51,123 nucleotides of DNA from Halobacteriales archaeon QS_8_69_26 (GCA_003023195.1 PXRX01000021.1:1-51123); one strand, 5' to 3'. Shown: positions 35,559-44,634, counted from the stretch's first letter. Notes: a model not told the origin generated them from the sequence alone. Made by a program: numbers and translations.

Positions 35559-35801
35559 ATGGCGGAACAGACCACCAGTGCCGAGGCCCTCGACCGTGCG
35601 GAGGCGGCGGACCGACTGAACGACGTCGCGAGCGCACTCAGAGCGGGCGACGAGTTCTCGGTTCGCGTCGGCAACAAGGACGTCGGCCTGCGCCCCTCGG
35701 AGCCGATCAACTACCGCGTCGACGTGATCGAGCGACAGCGGCGGTTCCGCGGGGACCGCGAGACGGTCCGGATCGAACTCGACTGGAAGCCCGAGGGGTA
35801 G
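35559..35801 (+). CDS. Amphi-Trp domain protein
   Basis: An 80-residue acidic protein. Seen: a helical N-terminus (SAEALDRAEAADRLNDVASALRAGDEF) and two beta strands with VNYR/VELDW-like pattern (INYRVDVIERQRRFRGDRETVRIELDW), the arrangement of the haloarchaeal amphi-Trp domain, named for a conserved Trp near the end. Function is unknown. It is about 100 bases downstream of hyuB on the same strand and may be read through or have its own promoter (CATAACTAATGCC just upstream). Confidence 0.75.
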   Translation: MAEQTTSAEALDRAEAADRLNDVASALRAGDEFSVRVGNKDVGLRPSEPINYRVDVIERQRRFRGDRETVRIELDWKPEG

Positions 35802-35904
35802 GCTCCCGGGGCGGCGGGTCGCTCCCCGTCGTCGGGCGGGTCGCAGGACCGTACTCCTCCGGTCGGGGATCGCCGCGTCCGTCGTCGGACACGTGGGCGA
35901 ACGA

Positions 35905-36000
35905 TACGACAAGCTTATCGAAACCATCTCGCTGCTCGCTCCGCGAGGATCCGCGGGCGGTGACGTACTCCCGCCTGCCGGCGCGGGTCCCGACCCGCGG
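35905..36000 (+). other. Promoter-like element without a downstream gene
   Basis: CGACAAGCTTATCG (35907-35920) is a plus-strand TATA-like sequence, but the only downstream gene runs toward it on the other strand. The following 60 bases hold three short hairpins (CCGCG/CGCGG, GGCGG/CCGCC and GCGGGT/ACCCGC). The last could end the mini-protein transcript. A small RNA is possible but unproven. Confidence 0.25.
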
Positions 36001-36141
36001 TCAGAGGTCCCGGCCGCGGCTGATGTTCCTGAGTTCGCTCCCACACAGGGTGCAGAACCGCGACTCCGGGCCCTCGACGCGGTTCCCACAGCCGTAACAT
36101 TCGTGGAATTCTGAATCGACTTCACTGTCATTTGGGCGCAT
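36001..36141 (-). CDS. Rubrerythrin-like zinc ribbon mini-protein
   Basis: A 46-residue protein that is too short for most gene callers. Seen: two CxxC pairs, CYGC (residues 15-18) and CTLC (32-35), in a rubredoxin/zinc-ribbon spacing (ECYGCGNRVEGPESRFCTLCGSELRN). Haloarchaeal genomes carry many such small zinc-finger proteins; this resembles those annotated as rubrerythrin-like. The start at 36141 has a TATA-like element about 28 bases upstream, consistent with a leaderless mRNA. The larger open frame to 36312 is not needed. Divergent from an MFS gene. Confidence 0.72.
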   Translation of the reverse strand: MRPNDSEVDSEFHECYGCGNRVEGPESRFCTLCGSELRNISRGRDL

Positions 36142-36163
36142 ATAGCGGGTGTTGAAGCTCGTT

Positions 36164-36175
36164 CGTATTAACTTT
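36164..36175 (-). promoter_or_regulatory. TATA box of the zinc-ribbon mini-protein
   Basis: The minus strand reads AAAGTTAATACG, centred about 28 bases before the ATG at 36141. An A+T-rich block with this strength is rare in the window. Confidence 0.55.
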
Positions 36176-36313
36176 CCCCTAGTATCCCTAATATTGTCCG
36201 TATCGTTCTGGCAACGGACGCCGCGCCGGAACGGCCGGGGCGGGACCGCCCCGTCCGGCGGGGATCGCCGGGCGGAACCGCTAAGGGCGAGCCGCCGCGA
36301 TCCGCGAGTCACG

Positions 36314-37588
36314 ATGGCCGGGAGGGGTCGGGCGCTGGCGGAGCGGGCCCGCGCGACTGGCGGCCGGGCGTGGGCCGGGTGGCGGGCCTACCCCCGGGAC
36401 TACCGGCGCTTCTGCGGGGTGATAGTCGTCGCCGGCACCGCCTACGGGTTCGTCGACATCCTCGTCCCCCTCTACGGCGACTTCCTGGGGGTCTCGAACC
36501 TCACGATCGGCCTCCTCTTTACGGTGTTCAGCCTCCCGAAGGCGGTGATCGCACCCGCGATCGGAGCGGTCTCGGACCGGGTGGGCCACCGGCGTGGGAT
36601 CGTCGCCTGGGGGTTCGTGCTGGCGGGCCTGCTGTACGCGGTCGTTCCCGTCGTCGGTCTCGTGGCGGCGTTTCTGGCGATCCGACTCCTCGTGGGTGGG
36701 CTGGACGCCGCGATCCGGCCGATGTCACAGACGCTCGTCTCGGAGGTGGGCGGCGAGGAGGGCCGCGGGCAGTCCTTCGGCCTCTACAGCTCCTTCCGCA
36801 CCTTCGGGACGGTGCTGGGCCCGGCCGCGGCGGGCGGGTTGATCGCCGTCGGGGGCTACCTCCCGTCGTTCGCGGCGACGGGGGCGCTGTTCGTCGGGGC
36901 GGGGGTGCTCACCTACGCACTGATCTCTCCCGAGTTCGGTCCCGAGTCGGAGGGGCTGACCGGCCGGGCGGCCGTCGCCGCGGTCAGGGAGCGGTTCGCC
37001 GGGGAGTCCGCCCGCGGACTCCTGGCGGGCCTCGCGCTCCCCTCGGCGGTGCTGGCGCTCGTCTACGGGGTCGTCTTCTTCCGGTTCGTCGGCCTGCACG
37101 CCTACGTCCGGTTCCTGCCGCTGTACCTGGAGCGGGTCGGCTACGACCCCGGACTGGTCGGGGTGCTGTTCTCGGTGCGGACCCTCTCGGCGGCGGTGTT
37201 CTTCCCGGTCGGCGGTGCCGCCTCCGACCGGTTCGGCCGGATCCCGGTGCTCGCGGCCGGGGTGTTCCTCAGCGGGGTCGCCCCGGTCGTCCTCTACGTC
37301 GCGCCGGCGCTGGGTGCCGTGGTCGCCGCGTTGCTCATCGCCGGCGTCGGCCGTGCGCTGTTCATCCCGACGCTGCCGGCCCTGCTCTCGGACCTGTCCC
37401 CGGAGACCAGCCGGGGATCCAGCATCGGCGGCTACAACGGCGTCGCCGCCGTCGCCGTCGGCCTCGCGCCCCTGGCCGCCGGCGCCATCGGCGACGCCCT
37501 CACGGTGGCCGAAATCCTCCCCGTCGCCGGCGCGACGCTGGGGGTCGGCCTCGCCCTGTTCGTGCCCCTGGCGATCGCGGGGCGGTGA
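36314..37588 (+). CDS. MFS transporter
   Basis: A 424-residue major facilitator protein with about 12 membrane helices in two halves. Seen: the loop motif GAVSDRVGHRRGIVAWG between helices 2 and 3 and its second-half match GGAASDRFGRIPVLAAG, and SLPKAVIAPAIG before the first. It begins with a short basic-acidic N-terminus; the ATG at 36314 is favoured over the open-frame extension to 36149 because the upstream part lies in the divergent promoter region. The substrate cannot be assigned; the layout resembles drug or sugar efflux MFS proteins. It converges with a short-chain dehydrogenase gene. Confidence 0.86.
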   Translation: MAGRGRALAERARATGGRAWAGWRAYPRDYRRFCGVIVVAGTAYGFVDILVPLYGDFLGVSNLTIGLLFTVFSLPKAVIAPAIGAVSDRVGHRRGIVAWGFVLAGLLYAVVPVVGLVAAFLAIRLLVGGLDAAIRPMSQTLVSEVGGEEGRGQSFGLYSSFRTFGTVLGPAAAGGLIAVGGYLPSFAATGALFVGAGVLTYALISPEFGPESEGLTGRAAVAAVRERFAGESARGLLAGLALPSAVLALVYGVVFFRFVGLHAYVRFLPLYLERVGYDPGLVGVLFSVRTLSAAVFFPVGGAASDRFGRIPVLAAGVFLSGVAPVVLYVAPALGAVVAALLIAGVGRALFIPTLPALLSDLSPETSRGSSIGGYNGVAAVAVGLAPLAAGAIGDALTVAEILPVAGATLGVGLALFVPLAIAGR

Positions 37589-37630
37589 CTGGCCCCCTGG
37601 CGGGGTCGCCTCCCGGTTTCCCGCGCCCGG

Positions 37631-38362
37631 TTACAGCGAGAGGCCGCCGTCGACGGGAACGACCGCGCCGGTTATCGCCGCGGCGTCGTCCGAGCAGAGG
37701 GACAGGCAGGCGTCGGCGACGTCCTGGGGGCTGGTTATCCGGTCGATCGTCTGCTGGTCGACCAGGTCCCGGCGGTCCTCCTCGGAGAGGGCGTCGGGAT
37801 CCCGGATGTAGCCGGGGGCGACGACGTTGGCCCGGACGCCGTGGTCTCCCAGGTCGCGGGCGGTCTCCTGGATAAACGCCTCCAGGCCGCGCTTGGAGGC
37901 GTCGTAGGCCGCCAGTTCGGCGTTGTCGAGGACGCCCTGGGCGGCCGAGAGCGCGACCACCGCACCGCCCCCCTGGTCGGCGAGGTGTGGGCCGGCGGCG
38001 TTGACGACGTTGAACGCCCCCGTGACGTTGGCGTCGATGTGCCACGCCCAGTCCTCGGGGTCGGTCTCGTCGACGGCCGAGGGTGCGATCACCCCGACGG
38101 TGTAGACGACGGCGTCGATTTCCCCCAGGTGGTCGAACGCGGCGTCCACCACGTCGCGGGTCCGGTCGGCGTCGGTCACGTCGCACTGCCAGGCCTCGTG
38201 GCCCTCGCCCGGCAGGTCCGCCAGGAGTTCGTCGGCCGCCTCGCCGGACTCGTTGTAGGTGAACCCGGCGGTGCCGCCGGCCTCCGCGACCGTCTCGACG
38301 ACCGCACGACCGGAGTTTGCGGTGCCACTCACGACCAGTGCCGTCAGGTCGGCTCGTGCCAT
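37631..38362 (-). CDS. Short-chain dehydrogenase/reductase (SDR)
   Basis: A 243-residue oxidoreductase of the classical SDR size. Seen: catalytic Ser139, Tyr153 and Lys157 (VVALSAAQG; YDASK), VNAAG-type structure and a C-terminal AAAITGAVVPVDGGLSL, the usual end for NAD(P)-dependent SDRs. The cofactor loop is atypical: SGTANSGRA replaces TGxxxGxG. Position 89-91 reads TVG in place of NAG. Cofactor binding may therefore be altered. Start at 38362. The gene is convergent with the MFS gene and follows a second MFS gene on the same strand, so product and transport may be linked; substrate unknown. Confidence 0.85.
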   Translation of the reverse strand: MARADLTALVVSGTANSGRAVVETVAEAGGTAGFTYNESGEAADELLADLPGEGHEAWQCDVTDADRTRDVVDAAFDHLGEIDAVVYTVGVIAPSAVDETDPEDWAWHIDANVTGAFNVVNAAGPHLADQGGGAVVALSAAQGVLDNAELAAYDASKRGLEAFIQETARDLGDHGVRANVVAPGYIRDPDALSEEDRRDLVDQQTIDRITSPQDVADACLSLCSDDAAAITGAVVPVDGGLSL

Positions 38363-38506
38363 GTCAGAGGCCCGGGCCCGGACGGTCATCAAAGTGTACG
38401 GTCGCGGATCGGGTCTCCGGTGGTCCGGATCGCCGGTGGCGCGGGTGGAGGGGTCGGCGGTTGCGGATCGCTGGCGGTAGCGGACCGCCGGACGGCGACG
38501 TAATCC

Positions 38507-39700
38507 CTACGCGTTCGGTTCCGGCGCGTACCAGGCGAGGACGGTCCCGGCCGCGGCGACGGCCCCGGCGACCAGGAACACCGCGAGGTACGAGCCGCTC
38601 CGCTCGAATATCTCCGCCGTGAGGATCGGTGCGACGAAGGCCCCGAAGAAGCCGACGGCGTTGAGGACGGCCAGGGCGGTGCCGGCGACGTTGGCGGCGA
38701 CCAGTTCGCGGACGTAGGTGTACAGCAGCGCGAGCCCCAGCTGGCTGAAGAAGCCGGCGAGAAAGAGCAGGACGAGCAGGACGGCGACGGCGTCGACCAC
38801 CCCGACGGCGACGACGACGGGCGTGACGACCAGGAACGAGCCGAGGACGACGGGCCGACGACGGGTGCCGAACAGCCGGTCCGAGACGACCCCGCTGGAC
38901 CCCCGGGCGACGACGCCGATGGCGGGAAACGCGGCGGCGAACAGGCCGCCCTCCTCGATGGACACCGCGAAGGTCTCTGTGAGGTAGGTCGGCATCCAGT
39001 TGTTGAAGATCAGGTTCAGCGAGAAGGCCGCGGCGGCCAGGAGCGCCACCGTCCAGACGCCGGCGTCGGTCAGGACGGTCCGGAACTCGGCCCACCGCGG
39101 GACGTCGGCGTCGGGCGCCCGGAACTCCACCGACCACCCGAGGGGGACGAACGCGGCGAGGCCGACGAGGGCGAGGGAGCCGAACGCGAGCAGCGTCGCC
39201 GGCCAGCCGTACCGCGTCGCGACGACGGGGCCGGCGAACTGGCCGACCGCGAACCCGGCCACGACCGAGGTGGCGAGTATCCCGATGGCCGTCGCCTGGC
39301 GGTCGTCGCCGAAGGCTCCGCCGACGGCGTTGACGTCGGCCGTCCAGCCCGCGACGAGGCAGACGCCGGCGAGGTAGCGGGTCGCCAGGAGGAGGAGGTA
39401 GGCGTCCGCGGCGGCCGCGAGGTAGCTCCCCACCGTGGCCGCGACCAGGCCCAGGTTGGCGACGACCACCCCCCGGCGGGTCCCCACCCGGTCGAGGACG
39501 AATCCCGCCGGGATCGCCAGGGTGAACATCCCGAGGTAGACGACGCTGATCACCCACGAGGCCCCGGTCGGACCGACGCCCATCGTCTCCATGACCAGGG
39601 TGAGGACGCTCGCCGGGACGATGGAGTAGGCCGCCGAGGCCGTCGACACCCCCCACAGCGAGGCGAGGATCCCCCACCGGCGGGCCCGGGTGGCCGACAT
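38507..39700 (-). CDS. MFS transporter (NarK/OPA-like layout)
   Basis: A 397-residue membrane carrier with about 12 helices. Seen: PAGFVLDRVGTRRGVVVANLG in the loop between helices 2 and 3, WPATLLAFGSLALVGLAAF, FNNWMPTYLTETFAVS in the second half (a motif of the ACS/OPA-type carriers), and SGVVSDRLFGTRRRPVVLG. Start at 39700; the open frame to 40273 overlaps the next gene in antisense. Divergent from the ADP-forming acyl-CoA synthetase, which suggests organic anion uptake, but the substrate is inference only. Confidence 0.85.
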   Translation of the reverse strand: MSATRARRWGILASLWGVSTASAAYSIVPASVLTLVMETMGVGPTGASWVISVVYLGMFTLAIPAGFVLDRVGTRRGVVVANLGLVAATVGSYLAAAADAYLLLLATRYLAGVCLVAGWTADVNAVGGAFGDDRQATAIGILATSVVAGFAVGQFAGPVVATRYGWPATLLAFGSLALVGLAAFVPLGWSVEFRAPDADVPRWAEFRTVLTDAGVWTVALLAAAAFSLNLIFNNWMPTYLTETFAVSIEEGGLFAAAFPAIGVVARGSSGVVSDRLFGTRRRPVVLGSFLVVTPVVVAVGVVDAVAVLLVLLFLAGFFSQLGLALLYTYVRELVAANVAGTALAVLNAVGFFGAFVAPILTAEIFERSGSYLAVFLVAGAVAAAGTVLAWYAPEPNA

Positions 39701-39783
39701 GGGGACGACGTAGGCGCGCCACCCTGTTAACGGTCCCCACTTCGGCCCGCCCGCGCGAGACTCCGTATGCTCCCCCGCCGCGG

Positions 39784-39790
39784 CTATAAG
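39784..39790 (+). promoter_or_regulatory. TATA box of the ADP-forming acyl-CoA synthetase gene
   Basis: CTATAAG lies about 29 bases before the ATG at 39816, as in leaderless haloarchaeal transcripts. Confidence 0.6.
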
Positions 39791-39815
39791 TGCCCGAGGC
39801 GAGAACGGGGAAGGG

Positions 39816-41981
39816 ATGACAGCCGACTCTCGCGACCGGGTCGACCGGATCCTCGACCCGGACTCGGTGGCCATCGCGGGCGCCTCCGCCGACGAGACCA
39901 AGCGCGGGTACATCGCCATGGAGCGCCTCGTCGAGTCGGCGTACGCCGGCGAGGTGAACCCGGTCAACCCCTCATACGAGGGTGAGATCCTGGGGCGGAC
40001 CGTGTACCCGGCGGTCTCCGAGGTTCCGGAGACGGTCGACCTGGTGTACGTCGTCACGCCCCCCGACGCCGTCGCGGACGTCCTGGCGGACGCGGGCCGG
40101 GCCGACGCCGCCGGCGCGGTGATATTCTCGGCGGGCTTCGGCGAGGCGGGCAACGAGGAGGCCGAGCGAGAACTCGTCCGGGTCGCCGAGGAGACCGGGA
40201 TCAGGTTTATCGGACCGAACGTGATGGGGATGGTGAACGCCCCCGCGGACATGTACCTGGGGATCGACGCCACCTACGCCCCGGGCGAGTTCGCCGTCGT
40301 CTCCCAGAGCGGGAACCTGGCGATGAACCTCGGGATGCAGTCGACCCGGGCGCGAAACACGGGGATCAGCTACCTCGTCTCCATCGGCAACGAGGCCGAC
40401 CTGACGTTCCACGAACTCCTCCCCCACTTCGGGGCCGACGACCACACCGGGGCGCTCCTGCTGTACGCCGAGGGGATGTCCGACGGCCGGTCGTTCCTCC
40501 AGGCCGCTGCGGAGTTCCCCGACCCCGTCGTCGCCGTGCGGGGCGGCCGGACCGGCGCCGGCAAGTCCTCGGCGGCCTCCCACACCGCCTCGCTGGCCGG
40601 CGACGCCGACGTCGTCGAGGCGGTGTACGACCAGGCCGGCGTCGTGACCGTCGCGGACTTCGACGACACCGTCCCCGTCGCACAGGCGCTGACCGGACTC
40701 CCGCCACTCTCCGGCCGGAACGTCGCGGTCATGACCGAGGCGGGGGGCCTGGCGACCATCGCCACCGACGCCCTCGTCGAGGGCGGCCTGTCGGTCCCCG
40801 AACTGACCGAGGAGACCCGGTCCGAACTCCGGGAGCTGTTCCCCTACTCCCCGAACGTCTCGAACCCCGTCGACACCATGGTGACCCCGCGGACCGCCAC
40901 CCTCCACGGGGACGCCGCCGAGGCGATCCTCTCGGACCCGAACGTCGACGGCCTCCTCATCTGTGGCGAGTACGGCGGCTACGGCCTGACCGACACCGAC
41001 GGACCGGACCTCCCGGCCGACGAGGACACCCTCCAGGCCCAGATCGACTCGGCCGAGCGGATCGCACGGCTCCCCGAGGAGTACGGGAAGCCGGTGGTCA
41101 TCAAGAGCACCTACACCCCCGAGGAGTCCGAGGCGCTGGCGACCTGCCGGGACGGGGGGATCCCCGTCTACGACGCCCTGCGCCACGCCCCGGCGGCGTT
41201 CTCGGCGCTCGCGCAGTACGGCGAGTACCTCGACACTGCGGACCGGCGGACTGACTTCGTCGTCGAGTCCGACCGGGACCCCCACGAGGCGGTCGACCGG
41301 GCGGCGGGGGAGGGCCGGCGACACCTCGCCGAGTACGAGGCCCGGGACGTCCTCGCGGACTACGGCGTCCCCGTCGCCCCGCACCGCCTGGCGACCGCCG
41401 CGGAGGAGGCCGTCGCCGCCGCGGCCGAGTTCGAGGGCAGGGTGGCGATGAAGGTGGCGTCGCCGGGGATCCAGCACAAGACCGAGGCCGGGGGGGTCTC
41501 GCTGGACGTCGCGGGGGAGGGCGTCCGCCACGAGTACGACCGCCTGATGGAGAGCGCCCGGGCGTACGACCCCGACGCGACGGTCGAGGGGGTGCTGGTC
41601 TCGCCCATGGTCGAGGAGGGCGTCGAGGTCATCGTCGGCGCGGTGGACGACGCGGAGGTCGGCCCCGTCATGCTGTTCGGCGTCGGCGGCGTCCTGGTGG
41701 AGGTACTGGAGGACGTCTCCTTCGGCGCGGTCCCCCTGACCGAGTACGACGCCCGGCGGATGATCGAGGGGATCCGGGCGAGCGAGGTGCTGGCGGGGGC
41801 CAGGGGTCGACCGGGCGTCGACCGCGAGGCCCTGGTGGACCTCCTCCTGTCCGTCTCCGACGTCGTCGCGGCCAACCCCGCCATCGCGGAACTCGACCTC
41901 AACCCGGTCGTCTGCCACGAGGACGGCCTGTCGGTCGTGGACGCGAGCATCGGCCTCTCGGGCTCCGACGACGGACGGTAA
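39816..41981 (+). CDS. ADP-forming acyl-CoA synthetase, fused alpha-beta
   Basis: Interconverts acyl-CoA, ADP and phosphate with a free acid, CoA and ATP. In archaea the ADP-forming acetyl-CoA synthetase is the usual acetate enzyme. Seen: 721 residues; a CoA-binding Rossmann domain (about 13-110; LDPDSVAIAGASADETKRG), a succinyl-CoA-ligase-like part with the phospho-acceptor His256 in SSAASHTASLAGD, and a C-terminal ATP-grasp domain (about 500-715; RVAMKVASPGIQHKTEAGG, VIVGAVDDAEVGPVMLFGVGG and NPAIAELDLNPVV). Domain order alpha then beta. His256 matches the position of the catalytic His in the Pyrococcus enzyme. Substrate range is not readable. Confidence 0.92.
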   Translation: MTADSRDRVDRILDPDSVAIAGASADETKRGYIAMERLVESAYAGEVNPVNPSYEGEILGRTVYPAVSEVPETVDLVYVVTPPDAVADVLADAGRADAAGAVIFSAGFGEAGNEEAERELVRVAEETGIRFIGPNVMGMVNAPADMYLGIDATYAPGEFAVVSQSGNLAMNLGMQSTRARNTGISYLVSIGNEADLTFHELLPHFGADDHTGALLLYAEGMSDGRSFLQAAAEFPDPVVAVRGGRTGAGKSSAASHTASLAGDADVVEAVYDQAGVVTVADFDDTVPVAQALTGLPPLSGRNVAVMTEAGGLATIATDALVEGGLSVPELTEETRSELRELFPYSPNVSNPVDTMVTPRTATLHGDAAEAILSDPNVDGLLICGEYGGYGLTDTDGPDLPADEDTLQAQIDSAERIARLPEEYGKPVVIKSTYTPEESEALATCRDGGIPVYDALRHAPAAFSALAQYGEYLDTADRRTDFVVESDRDPHEAVDRAAGEGRRHLAEYEARDVLADYGVPVAPHRLATAAEEAVAAAAEFEGRVAMKVASPGIQHKTEAGGVSLDVAGEGVRHEYDRLMESARAYDPDATVEGVLVSPMVEEGVEVIVGAVDDAEVGPVMLFGVGGVLVEVLEDVSFGAVPLTEYDARRMIEGIRASEVLAGARGRPGVDREALVDLLLSVSDVVAANPAIAELDLNPVVCHEDGLSVVDASIGLSGSDDGR

Positions 41982-42035
41982 TCGGGGATCCGTCCCGTTC
42001 GGTCCGGCCACGCCGGGTCCGTCCACGCCGGATCG

Positions 42036-42755
42036 CTACTCGGCCTTCGACGCCCGGACGCACAGGAACGTCGGGCACGTCAACCGCTTCTCGTAGGACT
42101 CCGGCTTCTCCTCCGCGAACGACTCCCTCGGTTTCGGTTCGACCAGTTCCTCCAGTCGGAACCCGGTCTCGAGGAGGGGGTTGATCGCCTCCGAAAGTGG
42201 ACGGCGATAGAACGGGACGTCGACGTCCTCGCCCCCGGCCGACCACGTCATCCGCAACTGTTCGGTCTCGAAGTAGTTCTCGGCGTCGAACGCGACGTAC
42301 TCGTCGACCGGGTTCTGCGCCGAGAACACGAGGAACCCACCCGGCGGGAGGACCCGGGCGAACTCACGGAAGGGCTCGCGCCAGTCCTCGACGTAGTGGA
42401 GCGTGAGACCGCAGACGACGCCGTCGAACTCGGCGTCGTCGGCGAACGCGAGGGGATCCGTGATGTCCGCCTGGCGGAGTTCGGCCCGGTCGTCGACCCG
42501 GTCTCTCGCCCGGTCGAGCATCCCGGCGTTCTCGTCGACGGCGACGACGTCCGCCCCTCGCTCGACCAGCCACTCCGCGTACCGGCCGTGGCCACACCCC
42601 GCGTCGAGGACCCGCTTTCCCGCGACGTCCGGGACCAGGTCCGTCGTCGCGGGGAACTCGAAGTCCGCGCAGTACGGGTCCTCCTCCTGGGTCTCGTAGG
42701 TCGGCGCCAGTCTGTCGTACGCGTCCTCGACGGTGGGCCGGTCGTCGGCTGGCAT
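42036..42755 (-). CDS. SAM-dependent methyltransferase
   Basis: A 239-residue class I methyltransferase. Seen: VLDAGCGHGRYAEWLVERGADVVAVDENAGMLDRAR (motif I and the ribose-binding acidic residue), DGVVCGLTLHYVEDW (motif IV-like) and RVLPPGGFLVFSAQNP (motif VI). A C-terminal half with aromatic and acidic residues (YFETEQLRMTWSAGGEDVDVPFYRRPLS) is typical for small-molecule methyltransferases. It is convergent with the acyl-CoA synthetase gene and divergent from an acyl-CoA ligase gene. The substrate is unknown. Confidence 0.85.
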   Translation of the reverse strand: MPADDRPTVEDAYDRLAPTYETQEEDPYCADFEFPATTDLVPDVAGKRVLDAGCGHGRYAEWLVERGADVVAVDENAGMLDRARDRVDDRAELRQADITDPLAFADDAEFDGVVCGLTLHYVEDWREPFREFARVLPPGGFLVFSAQNPVDEYVAFDAENYFETEQLRMTWSAGGEDVDVPFYRRPLSEAINPLLETGFRLEELVEPKPRESFAEEKPESYEKRLTCPTFLCVRASKAE

Positions 42756-42881
42756 GGACCCAATCGTGTGACACTCTCCGGGGTAACCGTTGTGATCCCG
42801 GTTCCTGGCCAGAACGGGGAACCGATCCGACCGACGTCCGGCGGCGGGATCCGACCCATCCTGGGACGGCGGGCGACAACC

Positions 42882-42888
42882 CTAATAG
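42882..42888 (+). promoter_or_regulatory. TATA-like element of the acyl-CoA ligase gene
   Basis: CTAATAG lies about 31 bases before the ATG at 42916, which supports that start over the TTG at 42901. Confidence 0.45.
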
Positions 42889-42915
42889 TCGTGGGGGACG
42901 TTGGCAGGGAACAGT

Positions 42916-44631
42916 ATGGACGGAGACGGCGGCTTCGGCTCGGTCGAGGTGGACTGGGACGCCGAACCGGTCCCGAACCTCGCGAGCTACGGGAGCTACG
43001 AGCGGGCCCGGGGGGCCTTCGAGTTCGACGTGCCGGAGACGTTCAACATCGCGACCGACACCGTGACCCGCCACGCCGACGAGCGGGGCCGGGTGGCGAT
43101 GCTCCAGCGGATCGAACGCACGGGCGGTCCCGACGACGAGCGGACGCACACGTTCTGGCAACTGGAGCGGCGGTCGAACGAACTCGCCAACGCCCTCCGG
43201 GACCTGGGCGTCGAGCGCGGCGACCGGGTCGCCATCGTCGGCTCCCGGAGCGACCGGGTGATGGTGACCCACCTCGCGTGCTGGAAGCTCGGAGCGATCA
43301 GCGTTCCGCTGTCGGTGCTGTACGGGCCGGACGGCCTCGCCTACCGGCTGGGGGACTGCGAGCCGACGGCCGTCTTCGCCGACCCGGCGCAGTTCGACGC
43401 CGTGGGCGAGGCCGTGGCGGACGTGGGGAGCGTCGCGGCCCTGGTGGGCTACGGCGAGGTTCCACCGGCCCCGCCGGGCGACCGGGACCTTCGCAGGCTG
43501 GCGTTCGCGGACCTCTCCGGGTCGCACTACTTCGACGCCGTCGAGACGGCCGCCGAGGACCCCGCGTTCGTCCTCTACACCTCCGGGACGACCGGCCGGC
43601 CGAAGGGCGTACTGCAGGCCCACCGGGCACTGGTCGGCTGGCTCCCCTCGTTCCAGATGTGCTTCGAACTCCCCTGGCACGACGCCGACCCGGTGCTGTA
43701 CGCGACCCCGCCGCTGGCGTGGATCGGTGGGATCAACCTGGTCCTGGGGTCGTGGCACTACGGGTTCCCGGCGTTCAGGTACGACCAGCGGACGGGGTTC
43801 GACCCTGAGGCCGTCTTCGAGAACGTCGAGACCTACGGCACCACCCGGGCGGTGCTGGTGCCGGCCATGCTGAAGGGGATGGCCGCGGTGGACGAGACCG
43901 AGTACGACCTCTCTGCGCTCGAAGTCGTGATGTCCGGCTCCGAACCGGTCACCGAGTCCCTGTACGACTACGTCACGGAAACCCTGGGGGCGAACCTCAA
44001 CGAGATGTACGGCCAGACCGAGGCGATGCACATCGTCACCACCTGCACCCAGTGGTTCGACGTCCAGCCGGGGAGCCTGGGCTTTCCCGTCCCCGGCCAC
44101 GAGGTGGAGGTGATAGACGAGGACGGGGAGCCGAAGGGCCACGGCGAGGACGAGGTGGGGATCATCGGCCTGCAGCGTCCGGACCCGGCGATGTTCGTCG
44201 AACTGTGGAACGACCCGGAGGGGACCGACGCCAAGTTCGTCGGTGACTGGATGAACACCGACGACCTGGGCTGGAAGGACGAGGACGGGCGGTTCTGGTT
44301 CAAGTCCCGGGCGGACAACCTCATCATCTCCCGGGGCTACCGGATCGGCCCCGCCGAGGTCGAGGACTCGATCGTACAACTTCCAGCGGTGGCCAACGTC
44401 GGCGTCGTCGGCGTCCCCGACGAGAACCAGGGCGAGGCCGTCAAGGCGTTCGTCCGCCCCGCCGAGGACGCGACGGCCGACGACGACCTCAAGGACCGGA
44501 TCCGCGAACACGTCCGGGAGAACCTCGCGGCCTACCAGTATCCCCGCGAAATCGAGTTCGTCGACGACCTCCCGACGACGGTGACGGGGAAGATACAGCG
44601 CCACGAACTCGCCGAGCGAGAGGAGGGGTGA
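42916..44631 (+). CDS. AMP-forming acyl-CoA synthetase
   Basis: Activates a carboxylic acid to acyl-CoA using ATP with release of AMP and diphosphate. Seen: 571 residues; the AMP-binding motif LYTSGTTGRPKG, the second motif EMYGQTEAM, DDLGWKDEDGRFWFKSRADNLIISRGYRIGPAEVE and the C-terminal catalytic Lys in TVTGKIQRHEL. An acidic N-terminal leader of about 20 residues precedes the fold. It resembles the acetyl/propionyl or medium-chain acyl-CoA synthetase group; the acid is unknown. The stop is three bases before the start of the following hydrolase gene, so the two form an operon. Confidence 0.9.
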   Translation: MDGDGGFGSVEVDWDAEPVPNLASYGSYERARGAFEFDVPETFNIATDTVTRHADERGRVAMLQRIERTGGPDDERTHTFWQLERRSNELANALRDLGVERGDRVAIVGSRSDRVMVTHLACWKLGAISVPLSVLYGPDGLAYRLGDCEPTAVFADPAQFDAVGEAVADVGSVAALVGYGEVPPAPPGDRDLRRLAFADLSGSHYFDAVETAAEDPAFVLYTSGTTGRPKGVLQAHRALVGWLPSFQMCFELPWHDADPVLYATPPLAWIGGINLVLGSWHYGFPAFRYDQRTGFDPEAVFENVETYGTTRAVLVPAMLKGMAAVDETEYDLSALEVVMSGSEPVTESLYDYVTETLGANLNEMYGQTEAMHIVTTCTQWFDVQPGSLGFPVPGHEVEVIDEDGEPKGHGEDEVGIIGLQRPDPAMFVELWNDPEGTDAKFVGDWMNTDDLGWKDEDGRFWFKSRADNLIISRGYRIGPAEVEDSIVQLPAVANVGVVGVPDENQGEAVKAFVRPAEDATADDDLKDRIREHVRENLAAYQYPREIEFVDDLPTTVTGKIQRHELAEREEG

Positions 44632-44634
44632 GAC

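Noticed and set aside
33048..36131. A 1027-codon minus-strand frame antisense to hyuB
   Set aside because: Composition is that of a third-position G+C shadow. hyuA and hyuB are complete on the other strand.
36149..36313. N-terminal extension of the MFS transporter
   Set aside because: The extension overlaps the promoter of the divergent mini-protein and lacks haloarchaeal coding character, so the ATG at 36314 is preferred.
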